From positions 2,296,606 to 2,360,605 of the forward strand of contig CP051234.1 of NCBI GenBank assembly GCA_017792465.1: a DNA stretch of 64,000 nucleotides, read 5' to 3'. The notes below the pieces were generated by a model. The model saw only the letters and a list, made by a program, of their open reading frames with translations, was not told the DNA's origin and did no database searches. Position numbers and translations under genes: made by a program. Source of the stretch: Filomicrobium sp. Lineage in GTDB: Bacteria > Pseudomonadota > Alphaproteobacteria > Rhizobiales > Hyphomicrobiaceae. How positions within the stretch are numbered: position 1 is the first letter of the stretch; the number at the start of each line of letters is the position of its first letter. Positions 19,601 to 26,676 of the stretch are shown piece by piece.

Positions 19601-20127
19601 ACAACGAGAATATCCTGTTCTGGGTCTCGCAGTTCCTTTCAGAAGCGCTGCGCTTCTGCCAGCGCAACCCGAACGACGAACTGCAGTCGATCGTCATGTT
19701 CGACGAAGCGGATCTTTACATCCCCGCCAACGCCAAGCCGGCGACAGCGGAACCGTTGCAGAGCCTTTTGAAGCGGGCACGTTCTGCCGGCTTGGGCCTG
19801 ATGCTGGCGACCCAGTCTCCAGGCGACCTCGATTATAAGAGCCGCGATCAGATCACCAGCTGGTTCATCGGGCGCGTGCGTGAAGATACGGCTTTGAGGA
19901 AACTCAAGGCGGCCTTCCAGAGCGAAAGCGGGCTTGATCCAGCGGCTGTTCTACCAGGTCAGACGGTCGGTGAGTTCCACCTCGTACAGGAAGGCTTGGT
20001 GCGTCCGCTCAAAGCGCAGCGTTCGTTGATCACGGCCGAACAGGTTCCATTCGACCGTATCGAACAACTTGCGCGCGAAACGCGGGGGCAAGATGAAAAG
20101 CAGCTTCCGTTGTTTGAGCGACGCTAA
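16699..20127 (+). CDS. large protein with two P-loop ATPase domains, the second HerA/FtsK-like
   Basis: An 1142-residue protein. N-terminal ATPase: Walker A GQSGAGKTH at 69-77 and Walker B VFCIDQVEDL at 257-266, resembling AAA/STAND ATPases. A middle region (about 480-700) contains a helical section and an acidic linker (FEEFDADEFDATDL). C-terminal ATPase: Walker A GGSGSGKTT near 744-752, Walker B IVMFDEADLY near 997-1006, then LATQSPGDLDY and an arginine-finger-like ITSWFIGRVRED, the pattern of HerA-type DNA translocases. Two motors in one chain suggest loading or regulation by the first and DNA pumping by the second. ATP-driven action on DNA is likely; defence or repair is inference. Some defence systems (for example Dpt and BREX) also carry HerA-like or large ATPases. 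Confidence 0.8.
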   Translation: MQSLAQEANSPEGLSEAFEHSITWEDDIWRVDPVDVDGVHAKARTKFLDLLTTVREEGSAQARILLFHGQSGAGKTHLIRALRTQAHRSKQAYFGYAQMTPDVSNYADYFLRRLVHSLEKPFDPDNGGESGLQRLTDRLMAHCTGIVAEDLDELRDGDLSNEDLARLVLRLADEIVAEPGFAECEPDVNIVRALLYLQRRDPRIDQRVRQYLYGRQLTALAHEAVAALDPNEGEGRAFEIIAALGQLMWVVDGAAMVFCIDQVEDLVNFSDPEQRFQKAVGDLMQITNRVPSSIVIISCLDDFYDRVREPLAQSFRDRIEKSGPVPLYESRTAEEARQIIAKRLEYFAETSGGQVDVGDPSAYFGPTFFEEFAGLSTRRLLEHAQARLNTMTGAGVEEPEDDSAGGFISQLARALGGFSFDSEPVAPLAPTIDYRDLWERFQSQSEAEMPSDDNELMDALVAALPLAADEWDGALTVNVERVEVADDLPVFDLTLKHASGLDQQSRIFLCNKPTQGGGLKRQLEKVLAAMGPKQSFMLRASDFPPNKKNQTAQAFRKYRDQGGRSLLVPIPEWERMIMVREFHHHHRNDPGFSRWFAGSKLLSNVIAIIQLLRLDLLGRPLPAPTDGVRPRTKPLLRSIEGGETEAVAGFDLTDPDQIQPGAPQAIAELTGAVENQMMAPWGAPDAIGEAGEQTAQPSFEEFDADEFDATDLTGRIDVGRELSSSGRQIALKKSIMKRHSAVLGGSGSGKTTLALSMIEQLLLEGIPAILIDRKGDLCSYANPDVWRTHVDEIAERHNMREKLADAIDVAVYTPGRASGRPISITLLPNGIAELPEHEQQLLANLSSAALGEMLHLKNSATHQKQSGTLSVALKILGSRSVSEVTLTDLIGLLEDEDPELTDQTQRMDPSGKIRRDLVAQLDSLRHRNAALFDGGGEPMSMESFLGLGPFERPGRTRLSIIYTGFLGDNENILFWVSQFLSEALRFCQRNPNDELQSIVMFDEADLYIPANAKPATAEPLQSLLKRARSAGLGLMLATQSPGDLDYKSRDQITSWFIGRVREDTALRKLKAAFQSESGLDPAAVLPGQTVGEFHLVQEGLVRPLKAQRSLITAEQVPFDRIEQLARETRGQDEKQLPLFERR

Positions 20128-20240
20128 AACGACCCCGGTCCTATACAGAAATTGCTGATGCGGCGCTGCAACAAATTCGGCAATCCGCGGCATCCTGGAC
20201 TAGAACTTTTGGGCTGATTTTGTCTATTCGCTTGCGATTC

Positions 20241-20268
20241 AGGCAGTTTTTCCACCTGCCTATTTTTG
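20241..20268 (+). terminator. rho-independent terminator after the dual-ATPase gene
   Basis: The arms AGGCAG (20241-20246) and CTGCCT (20256-20261) enclose a nine-base loop and are followed by ATTTTTG. It lies 114 bases past the stop codon. Confidence 0.75.
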
Positions 20269-20471
20269 TTGCGCACCGTTGATTTTGTTGAGTTTTTTGT
20301 GTTCCGCAAAGACTTATACGTACACAACTCTGTCAAAAGCGGACAAAATCATAAAATCTTCAAAAATGTGGCTGTCAAAACAGCTTTTCCGTACTAAGCT
20401 CCAGGTTGTGTTGCAGCTAAGAACTGCTCTTGTTTTAGTTGCACTCAGAAGTTGTATTGCGGGGTATAGTC

Positions 20472-20564
20472 GTGGCTGCGAAGTCTTTCGTTATGGTGGT
20501 TTTGGCCACCTTGGCGGGACCAGCAATCGGTATCGGGTTGTTCGTCCTGTTCAATAATCTATAG
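20472..20564 (+). CDS. possible 30-residue single-pass membrane microprotein
   Basis: A GTG-started frame with GGGG seven bases upstream encodes a 30-residue peptide: a short N-terminus with one lysine (VAAKSF) and then an unbroken hydrophobic helix (VMVVLATLAGPAIGIGLFVL) ending FNNL. The pattern of a small transmembrane peptide with a plausible ribosome site is not expected by chance often, but codon bias cannot be judged at this length. An internal ATG (eighth codon) is an alternative start. Function is unknown. Confidence 0.35.
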   Translation: MAAKSFVMVVLATLAGPAIGIGLFVLFNNL

Positions 20565-20857
20565 CGCTGAGATCCTTTACCAGGACAATGATTGTTCTTG
20601 GAGCCTTGATATTCGCTCCAACCGGTTTCGCTTGGTCTTTTTCCTTCCTCAAAATTTGGTTTGTAAGGCTTCTGCCGAGGGCTCGGCATGAGGGCGCGCG
20701 TGGTGTATTCCATTGGACGACGCGCTCAAGTCGTCGGATAATTTCGCAAGCTCCCAGATCTGCAGCCTTTCGCGCCTCGGAGCAAATGAGAGCCGGCTGA
20801 TTTGACCGACATGCCGCTGGTCCGCGATACCACAAGACGCCCACGCTACGAGACCCA

Positions 20858-22141
20858 ATGCAGAACCCTGTCCCGAACGATTGCTTTGCTCCAAGTGCCG
20901 CACTGATGGCGCATCAGGAAGCTGTCGGTCTTTTGAAAGCTCGCATCGCTCCTGTTGCAGCAAAAGAGAGGGTGGCGCTCAAGGAGTCCGGCGGGCGGAT
21001 TTTGTCTGCGCCCGTCATCGCGCCGCACAACGTCCCCAGACACACCAACTCAGCTGTCGACGGCTATGCGTTTGCTTTTGCGGTCTATGACGCGGCCAAG
21101 GGTGCCGAGATGCCGGTTGTCGGGCGCGCAGCTGCCGGGCACCCGATCGAGGGTTCGGTTGAGCCCGGCCAATCCATTCGCATCCTCACCGGAGCAGTGC
21201 TGCCGGAAGGTGTCGACACGGTCGTGATGCAGGAAGACGTCACTGTTTCGGGCGACGGCGAGCCGCAGGTCGTGAAGCTTCCGGCAGGATTGAAACGGGG
21301 CGCGAATGTCCGCAAGGCGGGCGAGGACCTGAAAGAGGGCGCGGAGATTTTTGGCGTCGGGCACATCCTGAGGCCGCAGGATTTGGCGGCGTTGGCGTCG
21401 ATCGGGCAGGGGCAGGTGGACTGCTTCAAGCGTTTGAAGGTCGGCATCGTTTCTTCAGGCGATGAGATCGTCGAGCCCGGCGCAGGCGAACTTCAGGTCG
21501 GGCAAGTCTATGACGCCAATTCGCCGATGCTTGAAGCGCTCGTCAGACTGGCAGGTTGCGATCCTGTCGACCTCGGCATCTGGCCTGACAAAGGCGAAGA
21601 AGTCCGCACGCGGCTTGCCGACGCGGCTCGCTCTCTTGATGTGATTTTGACGTCGGGTGGCGCCAGTGTCAGCGAGGAAGACCATATGTCGGCTGCACTT
21701 GACGCGCTTGGGTCGCGGCACTTCTGGCGCATCGCCGTCAAGCCCGGCCGGCCGATGATGTTTGGGCAGATCGGCTCGACGATGATGATCGGTTTGCCGG
21801 GCAATCCGGTGGCCGTCTTCGTCTGCTTCCTCGTCTACGTCTACCCGCTGTTGCGCCGCTTATCGGGCGGAGATTGGCCGGAACCGCAGGCTATTCAGTT
21901 GCCGGCGGCGTTCGATCAGCCAAAGCGCAAGACCGGACGCAGGGAATTTTGGCGGGCGAGCCTCGTTCAGGGTGAGCATGGCTTGGCGGCCGAGAAATTC
22001 GCGCGCGACGGCTCGGGGTTGATTTCCGGTCTGCGCGCTGCCGACGGTCTGATCGAGGTCGACGAAGACACACCTGCGATCGCACGCGGCGATCTCGTCA
22101 GCTTCATTCCCTTCGCGGATTTCGGCATTCTGAGCAAATGA
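20858..22141 (+). CDS. moeA: molybdopterin molybdenumtransferase
   Basis: A 427-residue MoeA/gephyrin-E-type protein that inserts molybdenum into adenylylated molybdopterin in molybdenum cofactor synthesis. Seen: NSAVDGYAFAF (domain I), RILTGAVLPEGVDTVVMQED (domain II), KVGIVSSGDEIVEPGAGELQ and the MoCF-binding-fold signatures TSGGASVSEEDHM and MMIGLPGNPVAVFVCFLVY, and a C-terminal domain IV of about 75 residues. Length matches the family. It stands alone between an AT-rich gap and a shared terminator. The MoaD-like gene at 36173 could be in the same cofactor pathway but is not linked. Confidence 0.95.
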   Translation: MQNPVPNDCFAPSAALMAHQEAVGLLKARIAPVAAKERVALKESGGRILSAPVIAPHNVPRHTNSAVDGYAFAFAVYDAAKGAEMPVVGRAAAGHPIEGSVEPGQSIRILTGAVLPEGVDTVVMQEDVTVSGDGEPQVVKLPAGLKRGANVRKAGEDLKEGAEIFGVGHILRPQDLAALASIGQGQVDCFKRLKVGIVSSGDEIVEPGAGELQVGQVYDANSPMLEALVRLAGCDPVDLGIWPDKGEEVRTRLADAARSLDVILTSGGASVSEEDHMSAALDALGSRHFWRIAVKPGRPMMFGQIGSTMMIGLPGNPVAVFVCFLVYVYPLLRRLSGGDWPEPQAIQLPAAFDQPKRKTGRREFWRASLVQGEHGLAAEKFARDGSGLISGLRAADGLIEVDEDTPAIARGDLVSFIPFADFGILSK

Positions 22142-22151
22142 CGAATAGAAG

Positions 22152-22188
22152 AAAGGCAGCACCGGGATTGCCGGAACTGCCTTTTTCT
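22152..22188. terminator. bidirectional terminator between moeA and the universal stress protein gene
   Basis: An AAGGCAG/CTGCCTT stem with an inner CCGG/CCGG stem, then CTTTTTC on the + strand; on the - strand it is followed by TTTCTTC. It lies between two convergent genes. Confidence 0.8.
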
Positions 22189-22247
22189 AAATTGCTATGC
22201 GCATGCCAGCAGTCAGCATGCGTGCAACATCTGGATTGCTGCCGTCG

Positions 22248-23084
22248 TTAGTGAGACAGCAAGACTGGGACGTTCTGCTTTTCTAGAATTGTCCGCGTCA
22301 AGCTGCCGAACAACGCCGAAGAGAAGTTGCCGCGGCCATAGGCGCCCATGACGAGGACGTCCGGAGCGGTCTTGGCGCAATGGTCGAGAATTTGTTCGGC
22401 GATCTTGCCGGCACTCAACGTCACTTCGTTGGCCGTGATGCCGTGGCGCCTGAGGTGGACGAGAATATCGAGGCCCGGCATGCGGGAGACGGCATCGTCC
22501 TTGCCGACTTCATCCGTCATCAGCACATCGAGCGTTGTTTTGGTTTCCAGGATCTGCATGGCGTCGGTCAACGCACGCGCCGCAAAGCGGCTGCCATCCC
22601 AGGCGACGGCTGCGGTTTCCTTGAAATCTGCAACAGCGTGGTTTTTCGGGACGATGATCACCGGCTTACCAGCGCGCAGGAGCAGTTCCTTCGGGTCGAC
22701 GGTCCGATGCATTTCGGATCGGAAAACGGATTCGAATTGGCCTATGACCAGGAGATCGAAGAAACGGGCGGAGCGCGCCAGCATGATGTCAGGCTGACCC
22801 TCTTCGACCTGCCAGCCAACCTCGCCGGTGAACCCTGAGGCTTTGACCTGGGCGTCGAACTTATCCTTGATGGCGGCGGACGCCTCTTCCATGGCCAGGC
22901 TCATGCCCTTCAAGGCGTCCTGCGGGATCCAGCGCTTGATGTGACTATCGAATTTATGCGGAGAATTGACCTTCAGGCCCGTGACCATCGCGCCGTACTT
23001 GGTGCCCATTCTCAGCGCGAATTCCAGTGCCTTTACAGAGGCTTCATTGCCGTCATAAGCAACGAGCAGATCTTTGATCGCCAT
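22248..23084 (-). CDS. tandem-domain universal stress protein
   Basis: A 278-residue protein with two UspA folds. The N-terminal domain (about 1-145) begins IKDLLVAYDGNEASVKALEF and lacks a clear nucleotide motif. The second (about 160-278) has VAWDGSRFAARAL and the ATP-binding signature GAYGRGNFSSALFGSLT near its end. Such proteins bind ATP or AMP and promote survival under stress. The start codon follows GGAGGAAACC. It has its own 300-base promoter region with a TGGTATACCA palindrome, suggesting dedicated regulation. Confidence 0.9.
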   Translation of the reverse strand: MAIKDLLVAYDGNEASVKALEFALRMGTKYGAMVTGLKVNSPHKFDSHIKRWIPQDALKGMSLAMEEASAAIKDKFDAQVKASGFTGEVGWQVEEGQPDIMLARSARFFDLLVIGQFESVFRSEMHRTVDPKELLLRAGKPVIIVPKNHAVADFKETAAVAWDGSRFAARALTDAMQILETKTTLDVLMTDEVGKDDAVSRMPGLDILVHLRRHGITANEVTLSAGKIAEQILDHCAKTAPDVLVMGAYGRGNFSSALFGSLTRTILEKQNVPVLLSH

Positions 23085-23388
23085 ACTTGGTTTCCTCCTT
23101 ACAGCCCAACGTCACTTCCGACGGATGTGGGCGAGCCCAATTTCGAGGCCTGTTCTTTCGCTTTGTCGACAGCTCTCAGGCTGCCTTTCAAACGCGAGCA
23201 GCAACCGCTGCAGTCATTGGTATACCACATACCAGGGGTGGCACTCCAGCGTCTTTGACAAGGATCATCTATCCGGAAATATCGACGGTCCTTGGACAGA
23301 AACGAAGCTGTGCGAGGAGCATATTGGAGTTTGGAGGCGCCGTCAGTCGCAAGGTGAGCGGATCGGCAGATCATTAGGCTAACGAACG
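23085..23388. other. promoter region of the universal stress protein gene
   Basis: 304 bases between argE and the stress protein gene, both on the - strand. No protein gene is supported. It contains the ribosome site just before the stress protein gene and the palindrome at 23218-23234. Confidence 0.5.
23218..23234. promoter_or_regulatory. TGGTATACCA palindrome with an extra half-site
   Basis: TGGTATACCA (23218-23227) is a perfect palindrome, followed directly by CATACCA, so that TGGTAT and ATACCA are also paired at a five-base spacing. The form resembles operators of FadR/FCD-type GntR regulators. It is about 135 bases upstream of the stress protein start. Confidence 0.4.
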
Positions 23389-24567
23389 TCAGTCGCGGCT
23401 CGCCCAATCCGCCAGACGACGCATGAACTTCATGCAGTTTTCCAGTTCGCTCTCGGCGATCCATTCGTTGGCCGTGTGGGCTTGTTCGATGTAGCCGGGT
23501 CCGCAGACGACGGTATCGGGGCCCTTCGTTTGGAAGAGGCCGGCTTCGGTGGCGTAGGAGACGGCAGAGGTCTCATTGCCACCAACTAACTGCATCGCCA
23601 GCGTCGTTGCTGCTGATTGCGGCCGCGCCTCGAACGGCGGGACGTAGTTGACGAGCTTGATATCGATGGAGGCTTCCGGCGCGATCTCGTGCATGGCGGG
23701 CAGGCAGCGGGTTTCGGCAAACTCTTTCAGGCGGGCTTCGATGGCATAGACATCGAGGCCGGGCACTGCCCTGACATCGAAGCAGAACCAGCAGGAAACC
23801 GGAACGATGTTGGTTGCCGTTCCGCCCTTGATGGAATTCACCTGAAGTGTCGGATAGGGCGGATCGAAACGGTCGTGGCGCTGTTCTTTCAGCTCGCGTT
23901 CGATGTTGCGCAGTTCTGCGATCAGCTCGCAAGCGATGTGCACGGCATTCACCCCGAGCGGGGCCATGCTGGAATGAGCGGCGCGGCCGTTGACCGTCAC
24001 TTCCCAGCGCGCGGGGCCCTTATGGGCATCGACGACGCCCATGCCGGTGGGTTCGCCGACGAAGATGATGTCGGGCGTCGGCAGGTCCTCGCCGAGGCGC
24101 GCAATCATTGGGCGCACGCCGACACAGCCGATCTCCTCGTCGTAGGAGAAGAGGATGTGGATCGGACGGGCGAGATTGCGTGAGACGAAATCGGGAACCG
24201 CGGCGAGGACGCACGCCAGATATCCCTTCATGTCGGTGGTGCCGCGGCCATAGAGGCGGCCATCGCGGGCGGTGAGCTTGAAGGGATCGGTGTCCCAGTC
24301 CTGCCCGGTGACGGGGACGACGTCGGTGTGGCCCGATAGCCCAATGCCGCCGCCGGCTTCCAGCGGGCCGATCGTGGCGCAAAGGTTGATCTTTTCGCCG
24401 GTCTGATTGGGCAACAAGTGTGAGTGAATGCCGTGGCTGGCAAGATATCCGGATACGAAGTCGATCAGGTGGGCGTTGGACTTGTGGCTGGTGGTGTCGA
24501 AGCTGACGAGGCGCTCAAGCAGGTCCAGGTGCAGGGCTTGTCGCGACGGATCATTCGAGGTTGGCAT
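23389..24567 (-). CDS. argE: acetylornithine deacetylase
   Basis: A 392-residue M20-family zinc hydrolase that removes the acetyl group from N-acetylornithine in arginine synthesis. Metal and catalytic residues are visible: GLSGHTDVVP, GRGTTDMKGYLACV, FSYDEEIGCVG (the catalytic and metal glutamates) and the final HTANEW histidine. The text VDAHKGPARWEVTVNGRAAHSSM in the dimerisation domain matches ArgE rather than DapE, and a separate DapE is encoded at 28385. It follows apaG by 11 bases, so they share an operon. Confidence 0.9.
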   Translation of the reverse strand: MPTSNDPSRQALHLDLLERLVSFDTTSHKSNAHLIDFVSGYLASHGIHSHLLPNQTGEKINLCATIGPLEAGGGIGLSGHTDVVPVTGQDWDTDPFKLTARDGRLYGRGTTDMKGYLACVLAAVPDFVSRNLARPIHILFSYDEEIGCVGVRPMIARLGEDLPTPDIIFVGEPTGMGVVDAHKGPARWEVTVNGRAAHSSMAPLGVNAVHIACELIAELRNIERELKEQRHDRFDPPYPTLQVNSIKGGTATNIVPVSCWFCFDVRAVPGLDVYAIEARLKEFAETRCLPAMHEIAPEASIDIKLVNYVPPFEARPQSAATTLAMQLVGGNETSAVSYATEAGLFQTKGPDTVVCGPGYIEQAHTANEWIAESELENCMKFMRRLADWASRD

Positions 24568-24578
24568 GATTTCCGGGC

Positions 24579-24974
24579 TCAGTTGACTGTCGGGACGTCA
24601 AACGGGCTATCGAGGGAGAAGGCCGGGACGGCCACGTCGAAGAGGCGGCCTTCTTCGTCGACCATCTGGTAGCTGCCGACCATGATGCCTGACGAGGTGC
24701 GCAGCGGGCAGCCCGAGGTGTAAGTGAAGGTTTCGCCCGGTTCGATTTTCGGGGTTTGGCCGACGACCCCGGCTCCGCGGACTTCTTCGCGGCGACCGTC
24801 GGCGTCGGTGATCTGCCAAAGGCGCGATCTCAATTCCACAGCGACCTTGCTGTCGTTGGAAATCTCGACCGTGTAGGACCAGAAGAAATAGCCTTCTTCG
24901 GGCGACGATTGCTCGTCTACAAATTCGGGTTCGACACGAACGCGAACGCCATCGGTCACGGCCTCGTAGAACAT
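24579..24974 (-). CDS. apaG: ApaG-domain protein
   Basis: A 131-residue protein with the whole ApaG beta-sandwich: VRVRVEPEFVDEQSSPEEGYFFWSYTVEISN, the GAGVVGQTPKIEPGETFTYTSGC core and SGIMVGSYQMVDEEGRLFDV. The ATG at 24974 follows CAGGAATAAGC and gives the standard family length; a longer in-frame extension upstream is Arg-rich and lacks support. ApaG is linked to Co2+/Mg2+ resistance in enterobacteria, but its molecular role is uncertain. It is upstream of argE in the same transcription unit. Confidence 0.92.
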   Translation of the reverse strand: MFYEAVTDGVRVRVEPEFVDEQSSPEEGYFFWSYTVEISNDSKVAVELRSRLWQITDADGRREEVRGAGVVGQTPKIEPGETFTYTSGCPLRTSSGIMVGSYQMVDEEGRLFDVAVPAFSLDSPFDVPTVN

Positions 24975-25182
24975 GCTTATTCCTGATACTTTTGGCCCAA
25001 TACCGCGAGACGGACTTCCTGCGCCCACGCTTTTATTGCGCGTGGTTCGCCGGCCTGCGGTGAGGCGGGACCGGCCAAGCGTGCGATTTCGTCCAGCGCG
25101 CGAGTCTACGCAACACGCGCGGCGGGTCAACCGCCACGCCATTCATTCTGCCCGGGACTGAGCCGGATTTACGCCGCGTGCG

Positions 25183-26394
25183 TCAGGATGAGGCAGCGAG
25201 CGCCATGTCGAGATCGGCGATCAGGTCGCCTGCATCTTCCAATCCGACCGACAAGCGCACCAGACCATCGCAGATGCCGAGTTCGGCGCGGACTTCCGGC
25301 TTCAGGCGCTGATGCGTTGTGGTTGCGGGATGGGTGATGAGGCTTTTGGCATCGCCCAGGTTATTGGAGATCTTGATGATCTTGAGCGCGTTGAGGAACC
25401 TGAAAGCGCCCTCTTTGCCGCCTTTGACGGCGAAGGCCACGATCTGTCCGGGGCCCGACATCTGGCGGGCGGCGAGCTCTGCCTGCGGGTGATCGGAGCG
25501 ACCGGGGAATAAGATGCGATCGATGGCTGGATGACTGGCGAGATGGTCGGCGATGGTGCTGGCGGTTTCGCATTGCGCCTTGACCCTCAGCGGCAGCGTT
25601 TCGAGGCCTTTAAGCAGCACCCAGGCGTTAAACGGGCTCATCGATGGCCCGGTCTGGCGTAGGAAAACCGAGAGGTGATCGTCGAGGAACTGCTGCGTAC
25701 AGCATACCGCACCGCCCAGACAGCGGCCCTGGCCGTCGATGTGCTTGGTTGCCGAATACATGACGACGTCGGCGCCGAGTTGTAATGGCCGCTGCAACAT
25801 CGGGGTGGCGAAGACGTTGTCGACGAACACGAGTGCGCCGACGGCATGCGCCAGTTCGCTCACGGCTTTGATGTCGACGAGATCGAGCGTCGGGTTGGAG
25901 GGCGTTTCGAAGAAGACGGCCTTGGTGCCGGGCCGGATGGCGGCCTTCCAGGCCTCGATGTCGGTGCCGTCGATCAGGGTCGAGGCGATGCCGAAGCGGG
26001 GCGCCAAATCTTCAACGACATAACGGCAGGAGCCGAAAAGAGCGCGGGCGGCGACGACGTGATCGCCGGCCGACAGGTAAGACATCAGTGCGGAGGTGAC
26101 GGCGGCCATGCCGGTGGCGGTGGCGCGGCAGGCTTCGGAGCCTTCGAGAAGGCGGACGCGCTCCTCGAACATGGTGACGGTCGGGTTGGCAAATCGCGAA
26201 TACTGGTAGCCGGGCTCTTCGTTCTTGAAGCGGGCTTCGGCTTGTTCGGCAGATTCGTAGACGTAGCCCTGCGTTAGAAAGAGGCCTTCGGACGTCTCGC
26301 CGAACTGCGAGCGCAACGTGCCCCCATGAACGAGGCGGGTGGCCGGAGCCCAGTCTTCAGCTGCATCAGTATTTTCATCAGGTTTCGCGGTCAT
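25183..26394 (-). CDS. metZ: O-succinylhomoserine sulfhydrylase
   Basis: A 403-residue PLP enzyme of the Cys/Met metabolism family that makes homocysteine directly from O-succinylhomoserine and sulfide. Signatures: YQYSRFANPTVTMFEERV, the PLP-lysine segment MYSATKHIDGQGRCLGG, and RLSVGLEDAGDLIADLDMAL near the end. The ATG at 26394 is preceded by AGGAAAGGACC. The upstream leader contains a SAM-II riboswitch, which independently supports a methionine-pathway role. O-acetylhomoserine or cystathionine substrates cannot be excluded from sequence alone. Confidence 0.92.
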   Translation of the reverse strand: MTAKPDENTDAAEDWAPATRLVHGGTLRSQFGETSEGLFLTQGYVYESAEQAEARFKNEEPGYQYSRFANPTVTMFEERVRLLEGSEACRATATGMAAVTSALMSYLSAGDHVVAARALFGSCRYVVEDLAPRFGIASTLIDGTDIEAWKAAIRPGTKAVFFETPSNPTLDLVDIKAVSELAHAVGALVFVDNVFATPMLQRPLQLGADVVMYSATKHIDGQGRCLGGAVCCTQQFLDDHLSVFLRQTGPSMSPFNAWVLLKGLETLPLRVKAQCETASTIADHLASHPAIDRILFPGRSDHPQAELAARQMSGPGQIVAFAVKGGKEGAFRFLNALKIIKISNNLGDAKSLITHPATTTHQRLKPEVRAELGICDGLVRLSVGLEDAGDLIADLDMALAASS

Positions 26395-26496
26395 GCGCGG
26401 TCCTTTCCTCATCTTGCCGCGGACGCGAGGTGCGCGGACGGGCCGGCAAATGGGGCCGGGCGCCACAAGATTTGCGAGCAAAAGGTGGAGCGCGCG

Positions 26497-26553
26497 GCCT
26501 TTTAGCGAATTGTTTTACGTGGCTGCAAGCCGGCCAGCCAAATCACCACGGAT
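26497..26553 (-). promoter_or_regulatory. SAM-II riboswitch in the metZ leader
   Basis: Read on the - strand, the leader has CGTGGTGATTTGGC, then GGCTTGCAGCCACG, an A-rich linker (TAAAACAATTC) and GCTAAAAGG. This is the order and spacing of the SAM-II (SAM-alpha) class: a P1 stem GTGG/CCAC, a U-rich loop with GATTT, and a 3' GCTAAA that forms the pseudoknot. Binding of S-adenosylmethionine should lower metZ expression. The aptamer ends about 100 bases before the metZ start codon, further than usual. Confidence 0.88.
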
Positions 26554-26676
26554 CAACGTTCTTGGGACTACAGGCAATTCGGCCTTGGCGTCAAGGCGCG
26601 GTTGGTCTAGCCCTTTTCGTGTGACTTGCTGCTAAAACCGCAGGAAGATGCCCCAAAACGGCCAGAAGAGGCGAAG

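Larger units (their letters stand above)
20128..20857. other. AT-rich intergenic gap before moeA
   Basis: 730 bases with no convincing conserved gene and a lower GC content than its surroundings, notably 20260-20480. It contains the terminator at 20241, a possible microprotein at 20472-20564 and a weaker 70-codon frame at 20588-20800 whose first 25 residues are hydrophobic (AGGAC just before its ATG). Other overlapping frames in both directions look random. Confidence 0.5.

Noticed and set aside
20588-20800. 70-codon frame before moeA
   Set aside because: Only its first 25 residues look hydrophobic; the rest is Arg- and Ala-rich and random in appearance, so it is mentioned only as a weak possibility in the gap.
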